DNA of 64,000 nucleotides from Bog-756 sp963806455 (lineage in GTDB: Bacteria > Actinomycetota > Acidimicrobiia > Acidimicrobiales > RAAP-2). Positions 51,477-60,834 of the stretch are shown here, piece by piece; position 1 is the first letter of the stretch; each line of letters opens with the position of its first letter. The stretch covers positions 445,744-509,743 of the forward strand of contig CAWDXZ010000005.1 of the NCBI GenBank assembly GCA_963806455.1, in the 5' to 3' direction. Under the pieces are notes generated by a model, which made no database searches, had not been told where the DNA came from, and worked only from the letters and a program-made list of their open reading frames with translations. A program made the position numbers and the translations under genes.

Positions 51477-53977
51477 CAGTCCGCCCGGAGTACCAGGGCG
51501 GTGGGCGTCCGCGCCGCGATGCGGCCGGGCACGGCAGCCACAACGTTCGCCAGGACCAGCGATCCCACCGCGATGGCCACGATCCATCCCACCGGGACGC
51601 TCGGTGCCGGGACGGCGTTGATCTCCGTGGCGAACAAGTTCCACAGCAGTCGTCCCGTGATCACTCCCAACGGCACACCGATGACCACCCCGATCGCCAC
51701 CGACACACTCGACTGCCAGGCTACGGTGGCCGCCAGTTGCCGGTGAGTGAAGCCGAGGGTCTTGAACACCGCCAGGTTCCGTCGCCGTCGTCGGACCGAG
51801 GCCACCAGGGTGAGCGCCAGCGCGGCCGCGGCACCGGCACCCAGCGAGACCCCGAGCAACAGCGGCGTGGTCCCCATCGAGCGGTAGTTGACGATCTCCG
51901 CCGGACGCTGGACCGAGACCAGGCCCACTCCGAAGTTGGATGGCGTGGCGGTGGCATCGGCGATCCGCTGCAGAGACGCTTGCGCCCGGTGACTTCCGGC
52001 GTCCTTCAGGCGCACGAGGATCGCCTGGGGGCCCGGGAGCGGATCGCCGAACGGGTTCTTGGTGGCCGCCGGAAGCACGCTGTCGGCGAGGAGCGCACCG
52101 CTTCCCATCTCGAGGTGCAGTCCCGACGTCCCGATGGTCGGCATGGAGGCCGTACCAACGATCCGGAGCCGGGTCCGCGTGCCGTTGCCTTCGTCCACCT
52201 CCACGGTGTCGCCCACGTGCTTGCCCAGCTGAGCGAGGGTGACAGGGCCCAGCACCACCTGTCCCGAGCCTTCGAGACCCTGGCCGGACAACACGGGCGG
52301 CTGGATCGACGCGCCCGGGGTCCCGCCCATGACCGCCACCCTCTGCCCATCGATGGCCAGAATGCCGAAGTCGGCTCCCGTCCACGCCGCAATCGAGGGG
52401 TCGGCGTCGAGCAGCCGGGTGGCCTGCTGCCCAGGGATGTTCCCCGACCCTCCCCCGGCGATGAGGATGTTGTCCCAGTTCCATCCGTACAGGCGCGGTT
52501 GGGAGACCAGGGCATTGAGGCTGGCTCCGAAGGTGACCGTCGTGATCACCACCCAGAGAGCCAGGGCGGTGCCGAGGATGGCGGAACGCACCGGCACGCT
52601 GTTCCGGCCGGCACCCGAGTCGAGGGCCAGGCGAACACCCTCCACGGCCGGTATCGGCAGACCCCAGCCGGCGACCACATTGGCCGAGCTCGACCTCGAC
52701 CGCAGCGAACGGGACCGTCGTTGGTCGACCCGGTGTGGAGACTGACGGTAGGCGAGCAATCCGGTGATGGCGACTAGCCCGAGGAGCAGGATGGCGAATC
52801 CGGACCCGAGCACCGTCCAATCGGTGGCCACACCTCGATCGGGATACACGGGTCGGATCACCCCGATCGGAGCAAGCGGCGACACGGCGATGGCCGCCGC
52901 TACGGCCAGCATCGAGCCGAGGGCGATACCCATCAGCACGCCCACGAGACCGTCCAACACCGTCTCGGCCGGATCGGCGCCGAGGGCCCGGAGGATACGG
53001 CGCTCCTCCGCCCCGACCAGCAGTTGGCGGCCGATCATCTGGCCGGCCACGATGAGTGCAACCAGGCCGGCGATCCCGCCGAATACCGCCAGTGCGATGG
53101 CCAGGGGTTTCACTGACCGTTCGGCCTTGGCCACACCCACGGCGGTGGCGGCCGAGAGGATCACCGGGGATCCCGAAGGAAGGGCCCGCTGTGCTTCCGC
53201 CTCCACCCGGTCCACCACATGCTGATCGCCTCGCACTTGCACTCCGGTCACGGTGTAGTTGGCACAGCACGACAGCAGTTGACGGGTCAGGGCGGGTGAG
53301 AAGATCTGCAGGGTGGTGTGACTGTCGACATCGTCCGCCGCCACGGCCGTGGGGTCGAGGATGATCCCGACCAGCGTGATGTCGATCCGGCGGAACGGAG
53401 GGACACGGGCCGTGCCGAACCCGGGAAGCTGGGTCTGGGCATTGGTGTAGATGCCGAAGGGGACCACCTGGCCCACGTGGAGTCCCAGGCCGTCGGTGGC
53501 CAGCGCGTTGGCCACGAACTCATGGGGATTGGTGGGATCGAGCATCCGCCCCTGCACGACGACGGCCTTGCCCTTGGTGAGATAGGCGCCGTCGATGCTT
53601 CCGGACCCATTGCCGGCTTGCGCGTCCTGCCCGTCGGGAGTCCCGTCCTTGTTGAGGACGATGAGATTGAGACCCGAGATGTTCTCCACACCGGCCACGT
53701 GGGGCAGATGGGCGATCTTGTGCACGACACCAGGGTCGTACCCCGAGGTTAGGTCGGGTGGAGCGAGTACGGCGGTGCCGATTCCGAAGGTCGGGGGATT
53801 CGTGCTGGCGGAATACACCGCCGGTGACGCCAACGTGCGCCGGGCGCCGGCGATCGCCCCCATGGCCAGTCCACCCACCAGTGCGATGAGCACCACGATG
53901 CTGACGTAGCCACCCCACTGTCGGCCGAGCGTGACGCGAAAGCGGTACCAAGCGGTCCGGAGGGCCATGGCCATCAC
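51476..53977 (-). CDS. FtsX-type ABC permease, paralogue A
   Basis: 833 residues. Same layout as paralogue B: N-terminal helix WGGYVSIVVLIALVGGLAMG, outer domain with LLSCCANYTVTGVQVRGD (the adjacent-Cys motif shared with B), FtsX helices at about 310-430, and the C-terminal core with RRRRNLAVFKTLGFTHRQL, the coupling loop. ATG at 53977; a second ATG two codons on is possible. Together A and B could form the two halves of one transporter. No ATPase is immediately adjacent. Confidence 0.92.
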   Translation of the reverse strand: MMAMALRTAWYRFRVTLGRQWGGYVSIVVLIALVGGLAMGAIAGARRTLASPAVYSASTNPPTFGIGTAVLAPPDLTSGYDPGVVHKIAHLPHVAGVENISGLNLIVLNKDGTPDGQDAQAGNGSGSIDGAYLTKGKAVVVQGRMLDPTNPHEFVANALATDGLGLHVGQVVPFGIYTNAQTQLPGFGTARVPPFRRIDITLVGIILDPTAVAADDVDSHTTLQIFSPALTRQLLSCCANYTVTGVQVRGDQHVVDRVEAEAQRALPSGSPVILSAATAVGVAKAERSVKPLAIALAVFGGIAGLVALIVAGQMIGRQLLVGAEERRILRALGADPAETVLDGLVGVLMGIALGSMLAVAAAIAVSPLAPIGVIRPVYPDRGVATDWTVLGSGFAILLLGLVAITGLLAYRQSPHRVDQRRSRSLRSRSSSANVVAGWGLPIPAVEGVRLALDSGAGRNSVPVRSAILGTALALWVVITTVTFGASLNALVSQPRLYGWNWDNILIAGGGSGNIPGQQATRLLDADPSIAAWTGADFGILAIDGQRVAVMGGTPGASIQPPVLSGQGLEGSGQVVLGPVTLAQLGKHVGDTVEVDEGNGTRTRLRIVGTASMPTIGTSGLHLEMGSGALLADSVLPAATKNPFGDPLPGPQAILVRLKDAGSHRAQASLQRIADATATPSNFGVGLVSVQRPAEIVNYRSMGTTPLLLGVSLGAGAAAALALTLVASVRRRRRNLAVFKTLGFTHRQLAATVAWQSSVSVAIGVVIGVPLGVITGRLLWNLFATEINAVPAPSVPVGWIVAIAVGSLVLANVVAAVPGRIAARTPTALVLRAD

Positions 53978-54215
53978 CGCACCCCCTCACTCGCGCCTAC
54001 TCGATCCGTAGCCCCGCCCTCGACCCCGTTGCCCCCGGTCCCCTCCATCGGTGCTCCCATGCTCAATTCAGTCTTACGGTTTCAGGTCTCGAGGCCAAGG
54101 GAGACACCCTGCCGTCCCCAGGGGTACTACCACCACTCGTCGACTTGGACCGTCTTCGCCCACGCCTCAGCGGGCTCAGCTTCGCCGGCGGCACGCCAGA
54201 CTACGGTGGTCAGCC

Positions 54216-54905
54216 ATGGGAAGGGTCCGCGTGGTGCTCGCCGAGGACAACGCCCTCCTGCGCCAAGGCGTGGAGAAGCTTATCGCCTACCAGGACGGGC
54301 TGGAGTTGGTGGGAACGGCCATGGACCTGCCCGGGCTCCTGGCGCTGGTCGATGACGTCGACCCCGATGTCGTGGTCACCGACATCCGGATGCCTCCGAC
54401 CGGCACCGACGAGGGAGTCCAGGCCGCCGCCCACCTGAGAGAGCACCGCCCCGACGTCGGCGTGGTGGTGCTCAGCCAGTACGCCAACCCCGAGTACGCG
54501 CTGGCCCTCCTGGCCGACGGCTCAGCACGCCGGGCCTACCTGCTGAAGGAGTCGGTCGCCGGTGTCGACGAACTGGTTCGGGCCATCCGGACCGTGGCCG
54601 AGGGTGGATCGATGGTCGACCCTGCGGTGGTCGACTCGCTGGTCGGCGCGTCGGCCCCTCGCCGACCCTCGGACCTCGATCGCCTGACCACTCGGGAGAT
54701 GGAGACCCTGGCCGAAATGGCCCAGGGCAAGAACAACGCCGCCATCGCCAGTTCCCTGTTCCTTTCGGAGCGGGCGGTGGAGAAACACACCAACGCCATC
54801 TTCTCCAAGCTCGGGCTGACCGAGGAAGAGGACGTCAACCGCCGGGTCAAGGCCGTCCTCATCTATCTGGGCGGACAGGTCGCCGGCGGAGCGGGAGCTG
54901 GGTAG
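54216..54905 (+). CDS. LuxR/NarL-family response regulator
   Basis: 229 residues from the ATG at 54216. The receiver has Glu/Asp pocket AEDN, phospho-acceptor Asp56 in VVVTDIRMP and Lys111 in YLLKE. The C-terminal LuxR HTH (about 156-220) reads LTTREMETLAEMAQGKNNAA, then SERAVEKHTNAIFSKLG. It is divergent from the permeases (240-bp spacer) and followed 46 bp later by a stand-alone receiver, so it probably controls this locus. The partner kinase is likely the one at 55387, convergent with it. Confidence 0.92.
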   Translation: MGRVRVVLAEDNALLRQGVEKLIAYQDGLELVGTAMDLPGLLALVDDVDPDVVVTDIRMPPTGTDEGVQAAAHLREHRPDVGVVVLSQYANPEYALALLADGSARRAYLLKESVAGVDELVRAIRTVAEGGSMVDPAVVDSLVGASAPRRPSDLDRLTTREMETLAEMAQGKNNAAIASSLFLSERAVEKHTNAIFSKLGLTEEEDVNRRVKAVLIYLGGQVAGGAGAG

Positions 54906-54951
54906 CCACACCGCTGGGGGGTGCTACCTCACTATCGAGGGTCGATCACTC

Positions 54952-55362
54952 GTGAGACAATTGCCCATCATGGATATGGCACTTCCGGTGTTGGTCGTCG
55001 ATGACCAGGCCCCGTTCCGGTCAGCGGCCAAGGCGGTGGTCGGCCGGATGGATGGATTCACGGTGGTGGGTGAGGCCGTCAACGGCGAAGAGGCCGTGGC
55101 CAAGGCGGCAGAACTGCGGCCGGCGCTGATCCTGATGGACATCAACATGCCGGGGATGAATGGAGTGGAGGCCACCCGCCGCATCGTGGCGGCGGAGCCG
55201 GACACCGTGGTGATCCTCTGCTCGACCTATACCCCCGGTGATCTGCCTCCCGACGCATCCACCAGTGGCGCACTGGCCTACGTCAACAAGGAGGAGTTCG
55301 GGCCCCGGGAGCTCTCGCGCATCTGGGCCGAACGTGAGACCATCGAATTCCTGCCTTCCTGA
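54952..55362 (+). CDS. Stand-alone response-regulator receiver
   Basis: About 130 residues from the ATG at 54970 (a GTG at 54952 adds 6). Receiver only: PVLVVDDQAPFRSAA, Asp57 in ILMDINMPGMNGVEA, Thr region ILCSTYTPG and Lys in AYVNKEEFG. No output domain. Such CheY-like proteins act as phosphate sinks or protein-protein switches. Convergent with the kinase gene (24-bp gap). Confidence 0.9.
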   Translation: MRQLPIMDMALPVLVVDDQAPFRSAAKAVVGRMDGFTVVGEAVNGEEAVAKAAELRPALILMDINMPGMNGVEATRRIVAAEPDTVVILCSTYTPGDLPPDASTSGALAYVNKEEFGPRELSRIWAERETIEFLPS

Positions 55363-55386
55363 CTGCCCCCACCCGTCGGCGGTGAT

Positions 55387-57561
55387 TCAGGACAGCGGGA
55401 CCGAGCCTCGCACCGTGGATCCGGTGCCGGGGGTGGAGTCCCAACGGACTGCTCCCCCGATGGCACCGAGCCGGTCGCTCATGTTCATGAACCCGTGCCC
55501 GGCTTGGGCCACCTCGGGATCGAACCCCGGCCCGTCGTCCATGACCGTGAAGAGCAGGCCACCCTCTTCCTCCCAAACCCGCAGCTGCACCCGGGCCTCG
55601 GGCGCGTGTTTGGCGGCGTTCTGCAGCGCCTCGAGGCAGCAGAAGTAGACCGCGGCCTCGATGTCGGGCGAGAACCGCCCGATGCCGTCGACCGTCGTGC
55701 TCACCTCGAGTGGACTCCTCGATGCCACCGCCCGAAGCGCCTCGGGCAGTCCGTTGTCCATCAGCAGGGGTGGGTAGATCCCGTGGGCCAGGTCCCGCAG
55801 CTCCTGCACGGTGGCCTTCACCTCCGCGGCGATCTGGTCCAGTGCCTCGGCAGCGGCTTCGGGGTCTTCGGTGACCAGATCGCGGGCCAGCCGGACATTG
55901 ACCGCCAGAGCCACCAGATGTTGTTGGGCGCCGTCGTGCAGGTCCCGTTCCACCCGCCGCCGCTCCGCATCAGCGGACGCCACGATCCGCGAGCGGGAAG
56001 CACGGAGCTCCGCCGCCTGCCGCCTGACCTCGTCCAGGGTCGACTGCAGCGCCGAGTCCAGACGGACGTTGTGCAGCGCCAGGCCCACCTGACGAGACAG
56101 CTCCGTCAGGACGATGTCCTCATTTTCCGTGAACGGCGGCTCCGTGGTCGGTCGCTCGACCACGACCAGGCCCAGCAGGTCCCCGCCGTAGGTGATCGGG
56201 CACACCCGTAACTGAAGGTGGTCGCGTCCGGCAATCACCGCCGGCAGCCACACCGCGGTCCAAGCGTTGCCCGACACGCCGGCCCGGGCCACCACTGGTT
56301 CCTCCTGGGGACCGATATGCAACATGCCGGGTCCCTTGTCCGGGATGGATGCGCTGCGTTCGAGCACCTCGCTGGTACCGGTGAAGACCTCGGCGCTGGT
56401 GAGGACCATCGATTTGTGCAGCGACTCGACCAGCTGGAGGAGGAGCTCGTCCATGGTCACGGCGCGGGTCAACCGGGTACTGAAGGTCTTGACCACATCG
56501 TCGGGGACGGCATCGGTGCCATACACCAGGCGTTGGGCCGACTGCTGGACGCGCTGACGGAACACCGAGGCCCCGAGGGCCACGATGGCGGCAGCCACGA
56601 TCGAGAGACCGAGGACCCCGCGGTCCGCTGAACCCGGCTCGTGACCGAAACCCAAGATGACCAACAGGTAGACCGCCACCACGACGACCGAGAGGCCGGC
56701 GACGGTCAACAGCCAGACGAGGAGCCGGTCGGACTGGCCCAGCAGCCGCGGGATACTCGAGGCACATAGCCCCAGCGGTATGAGAATGGTCCCTCCGGCG
56801 GCCAAGGCCCACGCATGGTCCGGCCACGTCACCAGCGCGGCAAGTCCCAGCACCACCACGCCGAACTCGAGTGTGGCCACGACACCGGCGGCCAGCATCT
56901 GCATCCGTTGCCGGTCGATGCCGGGCACCGAGCGGTAGCGGCGGGCGGCGGCGGGTACACCCACCGCGATGGCCACCGCCCACCCGATGATGGCGGCGGC
57001 GTCGGTCATTCGACCCAGCCCGAACCAGGCCCACACCCCGAAGGCCGCGCCGGCGGCGTAGCCGAGCAGCGCTCCGATCCGTCTCGAGCGTGACAGCAAC
57101 CTCCCGGTGGGCACGGCAAGTAGGACGTGCACACCCACGGCCATCAGGAGGCCGGGAAACAGCGTGGCGATGAAACGGGCGGCGGGGCCGATGCCGCCCG
57201 TGGTCGTCTCGCCGATCTCGGCCGCGGCGAAGCTGGTCGCTCCCACCAGCGCAGCCAGTGCCACCAGGCGTCCCAAACACTCCAGCTCCGGGCGCACCAG
57301 CAGGAACACGCCGGCCACGACCCATCCCAGCGTGAGCACGAGACGAATGATGTCGGCCGTGGTGATGCCCACACTCGATGCGTTGTCGAACCCCAACCCC
57401 ACGATGGCCAAGGCCGGAACCACGATCAGCACGGCCGCGGACAACCGGGGCCGGTCCGCCCGGTCCTCAGCGACGGTCAACCGCGGTCCACCCTCGAGGC
57501 CGATGCGCCCCCCGAGCGCCATGACCTGACCGTCGCCTGCTGTTGTCGAGGGCGTGGTCAC
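55387..57561 (-). CDS. Membrane GAF-domain histidine kinase (NarL-type, HisKA_3)
   Basis: 724 residues. About nine to ten TM helices in the first 330 residues, a GAF domain at about 350-490, a coiled linker and HisKA_3 with phospho-His542 in ERDLHDGAQQ. The HATPase has N-box LEALQNAAKHA (about 645), G1 MDDGPGFDP (about 672) and G2 AGHGFMNMSDRLG. GTG or ATG near 57561 overlaps the ATPase stop by 4 bp, so ATPase and kinase are co-transcribed. It probably phosphorylates the LuxR regulator at 54216. Confidence 0.93.
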   Translation of the reverse strand: MTTPSTTAGDGQVMALGGRIGLEGGPRLTVAEDRADRPRLSAAVLIVVPALAIVGLGFDNASSVGITTADIIRLVLTLGWVVAGVFLLVRPELECLGRLVALAALVGATSFAAAEIGETTTGGIGPAARFIATLFPGLLMAVGVHVLLAVPTGRLLSRSRRIGALLGYAAGAAFGVWAWFGLGRMTDAAAIIGWAVAIAVGVPAAARRYRSVPGIDRQRMQMLAAGVVATLEFGVVVLGLAALVTWPDHAWALAAGGTILIPLGLCASSIPRLLGQSDRLLVWLLTVAGLSVVVVAVYLLVILGFGHEPGSADRGVLGLSIVAAAIVALGASVFRQRVQQSAQRLVYGTDAVPDDVVKTFSTRLTRAVTMDELLLQLVESLHKSMVLTSAEVFTGTSEVLERSASIPDKGPGMLHIGPQEEPVVARAGVSGNAWTAVWLPAVIAGRDHLQLRVCPITYGGDLLGLVVVERPTTEPPFTENEDIVLTELSRQVGLALHNVRLDSALQSTLDEVRRQAAELRASRSRIVASADAERRRVERDLHDGAQQHLVALAVNVRLARDLVTEDPEAAAEALDQIAAEVKATVQELRDLAHGIYPPLLMDNGLPEALRAVASRSPLEVSTTVDGIGRFSPDIEAAVYFCCLEALQNAAKHAPEARVQLRVWEEEGGLLFTVMDDGPGFDPEVAQAGHGFMNMSDRLGAIGGAVRWDSTPGTGSTVRGSVPLS

Positions 57562-58280
57562 CGGACCTCAGGAGCGATGCCGACCGGCTTCCTGTCGGGA
57601 GCATCCACCATCTGTCCATCCCGCATGTAGATCAGGTGCTCGGCGGCATGGGCCACCTCGTTGTCGTGGGTGACCAACACGATGGTCTGGCCGCCGTGGT
57701 GCAGCCGCGACAGCAGCTCGACGATCTCATGACCACTGTCGGAGTCGAGGGCACCGGTGGGCTCATCGGCCAGCAGCAGGGTCGGCTCGTTGGCGAGGGC
57801 CCGGGCGATGGCCAGCCGTTGGCGTTGGCCGCCGGACAATGACCCCGGTACGGCCTTGGCCTTGTCGCCTACCCCGAGGAGATCGAGCAGGTCACGGGCC
57901 CGGGTCTCCGCCGGCCGTCGCTTGGAGCCGGCGATGATGGCCGGCAGGGCGACGTTCTCCAGCGCCGTCATGCTCTCGAGCAGATTGAAGAATTGGAACA
58001 CGATGCCGATGTGCTCCCGCCGGATCAGGGAGAGCTCGTCCTCGCTCCTGCCGGTGACCAGCTGGCCCCCCACGGTGATGGTTCCCTCGTCGGCGACGTC
58101 GAGTCCGGCCACCAGGTTGAGCAGCGTCGACTTGCCACATCCCGACGGACCCATCAGGGCCACGAAGTCGCCCGCCGGCACTGTCAGATTTGCTCCCCTC
58201 AATGCCCGGACCGGGGCGTTCTCCGCCTCGAACGTCTTGCGGACACCCTCGACGACGAGTACATCGATTTCGGGATTCAC
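57558..58280 (-). CDS. ABC transporter ATPase (MacB/LolD type)
   Basis: 240 residues from the GTG at 58280; an upstream ATG would overlap the cyclase gene and is less likely. Walker A GPSGCGKSTL, Q-loop FQFFNLLE, signature LSGGQRQRLAIA, Walker B LLLADEPTGALD and His of VLVTHDN are all intact. Matches the ATPases that energise FtsX-type permeases, so it may serve the permease pair at 48951-53977 despite the distance. Sits between the receiver-cyclase gene and the kinase; gaps are 4 bp or overlaps, so it is one operon. Confidence 0.93.
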   Translation of the reverse strand: MNPEIDVLVVEGVRKTFEAENAPVRALRGANLTVPAGDFVALMGPSGCGKSTLLNLVAGLDVADEGTITVGGQLVTGRSEDELSLIRREHIGIVFQFFNLLESMTALENVALPAIIAGSKRRPAETRARDLLDLLGVGDKAKAVPGSLSGGQRQRLAIARALANEPTLLLADEPTGALDSDSGHEIVELLSRLHHGGQTIVLVTHDNEVAHAAEHLIYMRDGQMVDAPDRKPVGIAPEVR

Positions 58281-58284
58281 CACG

Positions 58285-59700
58285 TCACTCCACTCCTCGG
58301 GGTCGGCTGGACGGGCTGCACCCATCGCCCGTCTCCGCTCCGACCGTACCGATGGCCGGGACGACGACCGATGGGACCTGACGATCGATCCGCCAGGCCC
58401 GTACGGGCGTATCCCTTCCTTTGACCAACTGCTCGGGCAAGAGTGTCGCCTCCACCGGTTCCGCCAACGCGTCCATGGTCGCCTGGCTCAGCACAGTCTC
58501 CCCCGAACTGGCCAGTTGCTGCAGCCGTTGGGACAGATTCACGGTGTCACCGACCAGGGTGTATTCGAGCCGCTCCTCGGTGCCAAGCAGTGCGGCCGCC
58601 GCCTCACCGGTCGAAAGCCCCAGTCCCAGTCCGAACGCCGGGAGCCCCTCCCCCTCCCAGCTGGTGTTGACCTGTGCCTGGAGCCGATGGGCATCCGCGG
58701 CGGCAGCCAGGGCCCGGTCGGCGTGGTCGGGCTGCGAGAACGGTGCCCCGAAGACGGCCATCACCGCGTCTCCGACGAACTGCATGATGGTTCCGCCCTG
58801 GCCGAGGATCGCTTCGTTCATGGCACCACGATGGGTGTTCAACTGGCCGGCCAGTTGGCTCGGATCGGCGTGCTCGGCGATGGTCGAGTACGACCGGATG
58901 TCACTCATCAGCACGGTCACTTCGACCACTTCCGTCCTACCGATGTCCCGGCCATCGCGCCGCAGCTTCTCTGCCAGTCCGCCCGGGAGGAGTCGCGACA
59001 ACGACTCGCCCTGCTCCTCCCGGTCGACGATGCATTGGTGGAGAAGCCGCAGCCGGCGGATGGCTCCCTCGGTTCCCGTCGATACCCCTTGCGCCAATTT
59101 GATGAAGAGCTCCTCGACCTGCGCGTCGACCGCCTCCGGTGTGGCGCGTTGGGCCACGGCAATGGCCTTGATCGGCTTTCCCTCGGCGACCCAGTTCAAC
59201 AACGACTCTTCCGCGGCGGTCAGTCCACCGTGGGTAGTCACCGGACTGACCAGTGCGTCGACGATGGAAGGATCGAGCGCGGTTCCCCCGGTGGCCACGG
59301 CCCGAACCGCGTCGACCAACTGGTCACCTTCGGCGATGTGATCCTTGAGGAGGTAGCCGTATCCGGCTGAGCCTTCAGCCACTAGCGAGATGGCGTATTC
59401 GGGATCGTCGTACTGGGACAGGATCACCACCCCGAGGCCCGGACAGCGCTGGCGGACCTCCCGGGCCGCTTCGATGCCCTCCCGCTGGAAGGTGGGCGGC
59501 ATGCGGATGTCGGTCACCAACACATGGGGCTGGGAGTCCATGACTCCGGCCACCAGGCCGTCGTAGTCCTCGGCGACACCGACGACCCGGAGATCATGCT
59601 GCCGCTCGAGCAGCGTGCGGACACCCTCCCGCACGATGACGTTGTCGTCGGCCAGGAACACATCGATGGTGGGGCCCGAAGGAGGATCCGAAGTAGCCAT
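58285..59700 (-). CDS. Receiver-cyclase fusion protein
   Basis: 471 residues. Residues about 10-125 are a receiver with phospho-Asp64 (LVTDIRMPP) and Lys119 (YLLKD), very like the NarL-type regulator at 54216. Residues about 158-205 resemble its LuxR HTH (LTAAEESLLNWVAEGKPIKA), but degenerate. Residues about 258-440 are a class III nucleotide cyclase with Asp267 (VLMSDIRSYS), Asp311 (GDAVMAVF), Lys/Asp substrate side Asp385 and transition-state Asn388/Arg392 in GDTVNLSQRL, so it looks active. First gene of the operon with the ATPase and kinase; divergent (132 bp) from the cNMP-binding gene. Confidence 0.92.
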   Translation of the reverse strand: MATSDPPSGPTIDVFLADDNVIVREGVRTLLERQHDLRVVGVAEDYDGLVAGVMDSQPHVLVTDIRMPPTFQREGIEAAREVRQRCPGLGVVILSQYDDPEYAISLVAEGSAGYGYLLKDHIAEGDQLVDAVRAVATGGTALDPSIVDALVSPVTTHGGLTAAEESLLNWVAEGKPIKAIAVAQRATPEAVDAQVEELFIKLAQGVSTGTEGAIRRLRLLHQCIVDREEQGESLSRLLPGGLAEKLRRDGRDIGRTEVVEVTVLMSDIRSYSTIAEHADPSQLAGQLNTHRGAMNEAILGQGGTIMQFVGDAVMAVFGAPFSQPDHADRALAAAADAHRLQAQVNTSWEGEGLPAFGLGLGLSTGEAAAALLGTEERLEYTLVGDTVNLSQRLQQLASSGETVLSQATMDALAEPVEATLLPEQLVKGRDTPVRAWRIDRQVPSVVVPAIGTVGAETGDGCSPSSRPRGVE

Positions 59701-59832
59701 GTTGCACTAGTTATCCCACATCCGGGCTCCGCCTCACAGGGCGCAGGCACTTCGTCCTTGGGGGTGCCAGCCACACCCCGAAAGTGAGCGACCACCGTGG
59801 CGACGGGTCCGCATCAGGCGCACCATGGCAGC

Positions 59833-60831
59833 ATGCGAACCGAGAGCTCCGTGACCTCCTTGTCGTGGATCCCCTCCGAGGCAGTACGCGGAGGAACCCG
59901 CGTGGCCTTCGATGCCGGATTCACCCACTACGACGAGCCGCCGCCCGACCACATCGAGGATCTCGAGCAACTGCGGGTGACCGATCGGTTCCGCTTCGGC
60001 AATGTCCTGTCGGCGTGGATGGACGTCGACGACGGCCGGGTGACCGGGTGCGGTTACCTCGGAGGCGGTCTTATGGGATCGACGACGGTGGGAGTGGCCG
60101 GGCTCCATCACCAGTTCGAGGCGGTGGAGCTCCCCGTCCTCCAGCAGCCACCGGAAGTGGGCCAGGGTTCGGTTCGATTCATCCAGACGGCGGGGGGTCG
60201 GACCGGCCTCCCTGCCCCTCGGCGGGTCCGGCGCCGCCCGTACATCCAATGGCAGGCACCCTTGGTATGGTCGACGCTGAGCCTCACGCTGCACGGCGAC
60301 CGGCCCCCCGAATTCGAAGTCCTCGGGGCAAGCAAGTTCCCCCGGCACTGGATCTACGACGCCGACAACCATCTGGCGGCCAAGTCGGGGCTCACCGACT
60401 TTCGCGACTGGTACCGCAAATCCTTCGGCAAGCACACGCCGTGGGGCGACCGGGACTCCCCGGCACTGATCACTGCGGTGGAGTCCGCCCTCGAGCGTTC
60501 ACTGTCGACCCAGATGATGGGGCAGGGGAGCAAACCCAAATTCCGTCGGGTGCCGACCGGCGCAGTACTGGTGAGCGAAGGGGAGCGTGGGACCGACGTG
60601 TTTCTGGTACTCGACGGTGTGCTGCGGGTCGAGAAGGACGGAGAGCGGCTCGCCGAGTTCGGGCCTGGAGCTGTACTGGGGGAGCGGTCGGGAATCGAGG
60701 ACGGTGTGCGAACGTCGACCATTGTTGCCGTGACCGACTCACGGGTGGCGATCGTACCCCACCAGGCTATGGATCCGGCACAACTCCATGAGCTGTCGCA
60801 GGACCATCGACGAGAAGACCGGCAGGCCTAG
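59833..60831 (+). CDS. Cyclic-nucleotide-binding protein with uncharacterised N-terminal domain
   Basis: 332 residues from the ATG at 59833 (an upstream GTG at 59797 adds 12). Residues about 1-225 form a domain I do not recognise, with RFRFGNVLSAWMDVDDGR, TGCGYLGGGLMGSTTVG and RRPYIQWQAPLVWSTLSL. Residues about 235-315 are a Crp-type beta-roll with VLVSEGERGTDVFLVLDG and the binding-cassette-like GAVLGERSGIEDGVRTS. No HTH, so the output is not direct DNA binding. It starts an operon with the MBL-fold hydrolase (3-bp gap) and is divergent from the receiver-cyclase gene. Confidence 0.85.
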   Translation: MRTESSVTSLSWIPSEAVRGGTRVAFDAGFTHYDEPPPDHIEDLEQLRVTDRFRFGNVLSAWMDVDDGRVTGCGYLGGGLMGSTTVGVAGLHHQFEAVELPVLQQPPEVGQGSVRFIQTAGGRTGLPAPRRVRRRPYIQWQAPLVWSTLSLTLHGDRPPEFEVLGASKFPRHWIYDADNHLAAKSGLTDFRDWYRKSFGKHTPWGDRDSPALITAVESALERSLSTQMMGQGSKPKFRRVPTGAVLVSEGERGTDVFLVLDGVLRVEKDGERLAEFGPGAVLGERSGIEDGVRTSTIVAVTDSRVAIVPHQAMDPAQLHELSQDHRREDRQA

Positions 60832-60834
60832 GCA

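Noticed and set aside
51477..53270. N-terminal extension of the second permease frame
   Set aside because: It overlaps paralogue A in the wrong frame; the true start is the ATG at 51476.
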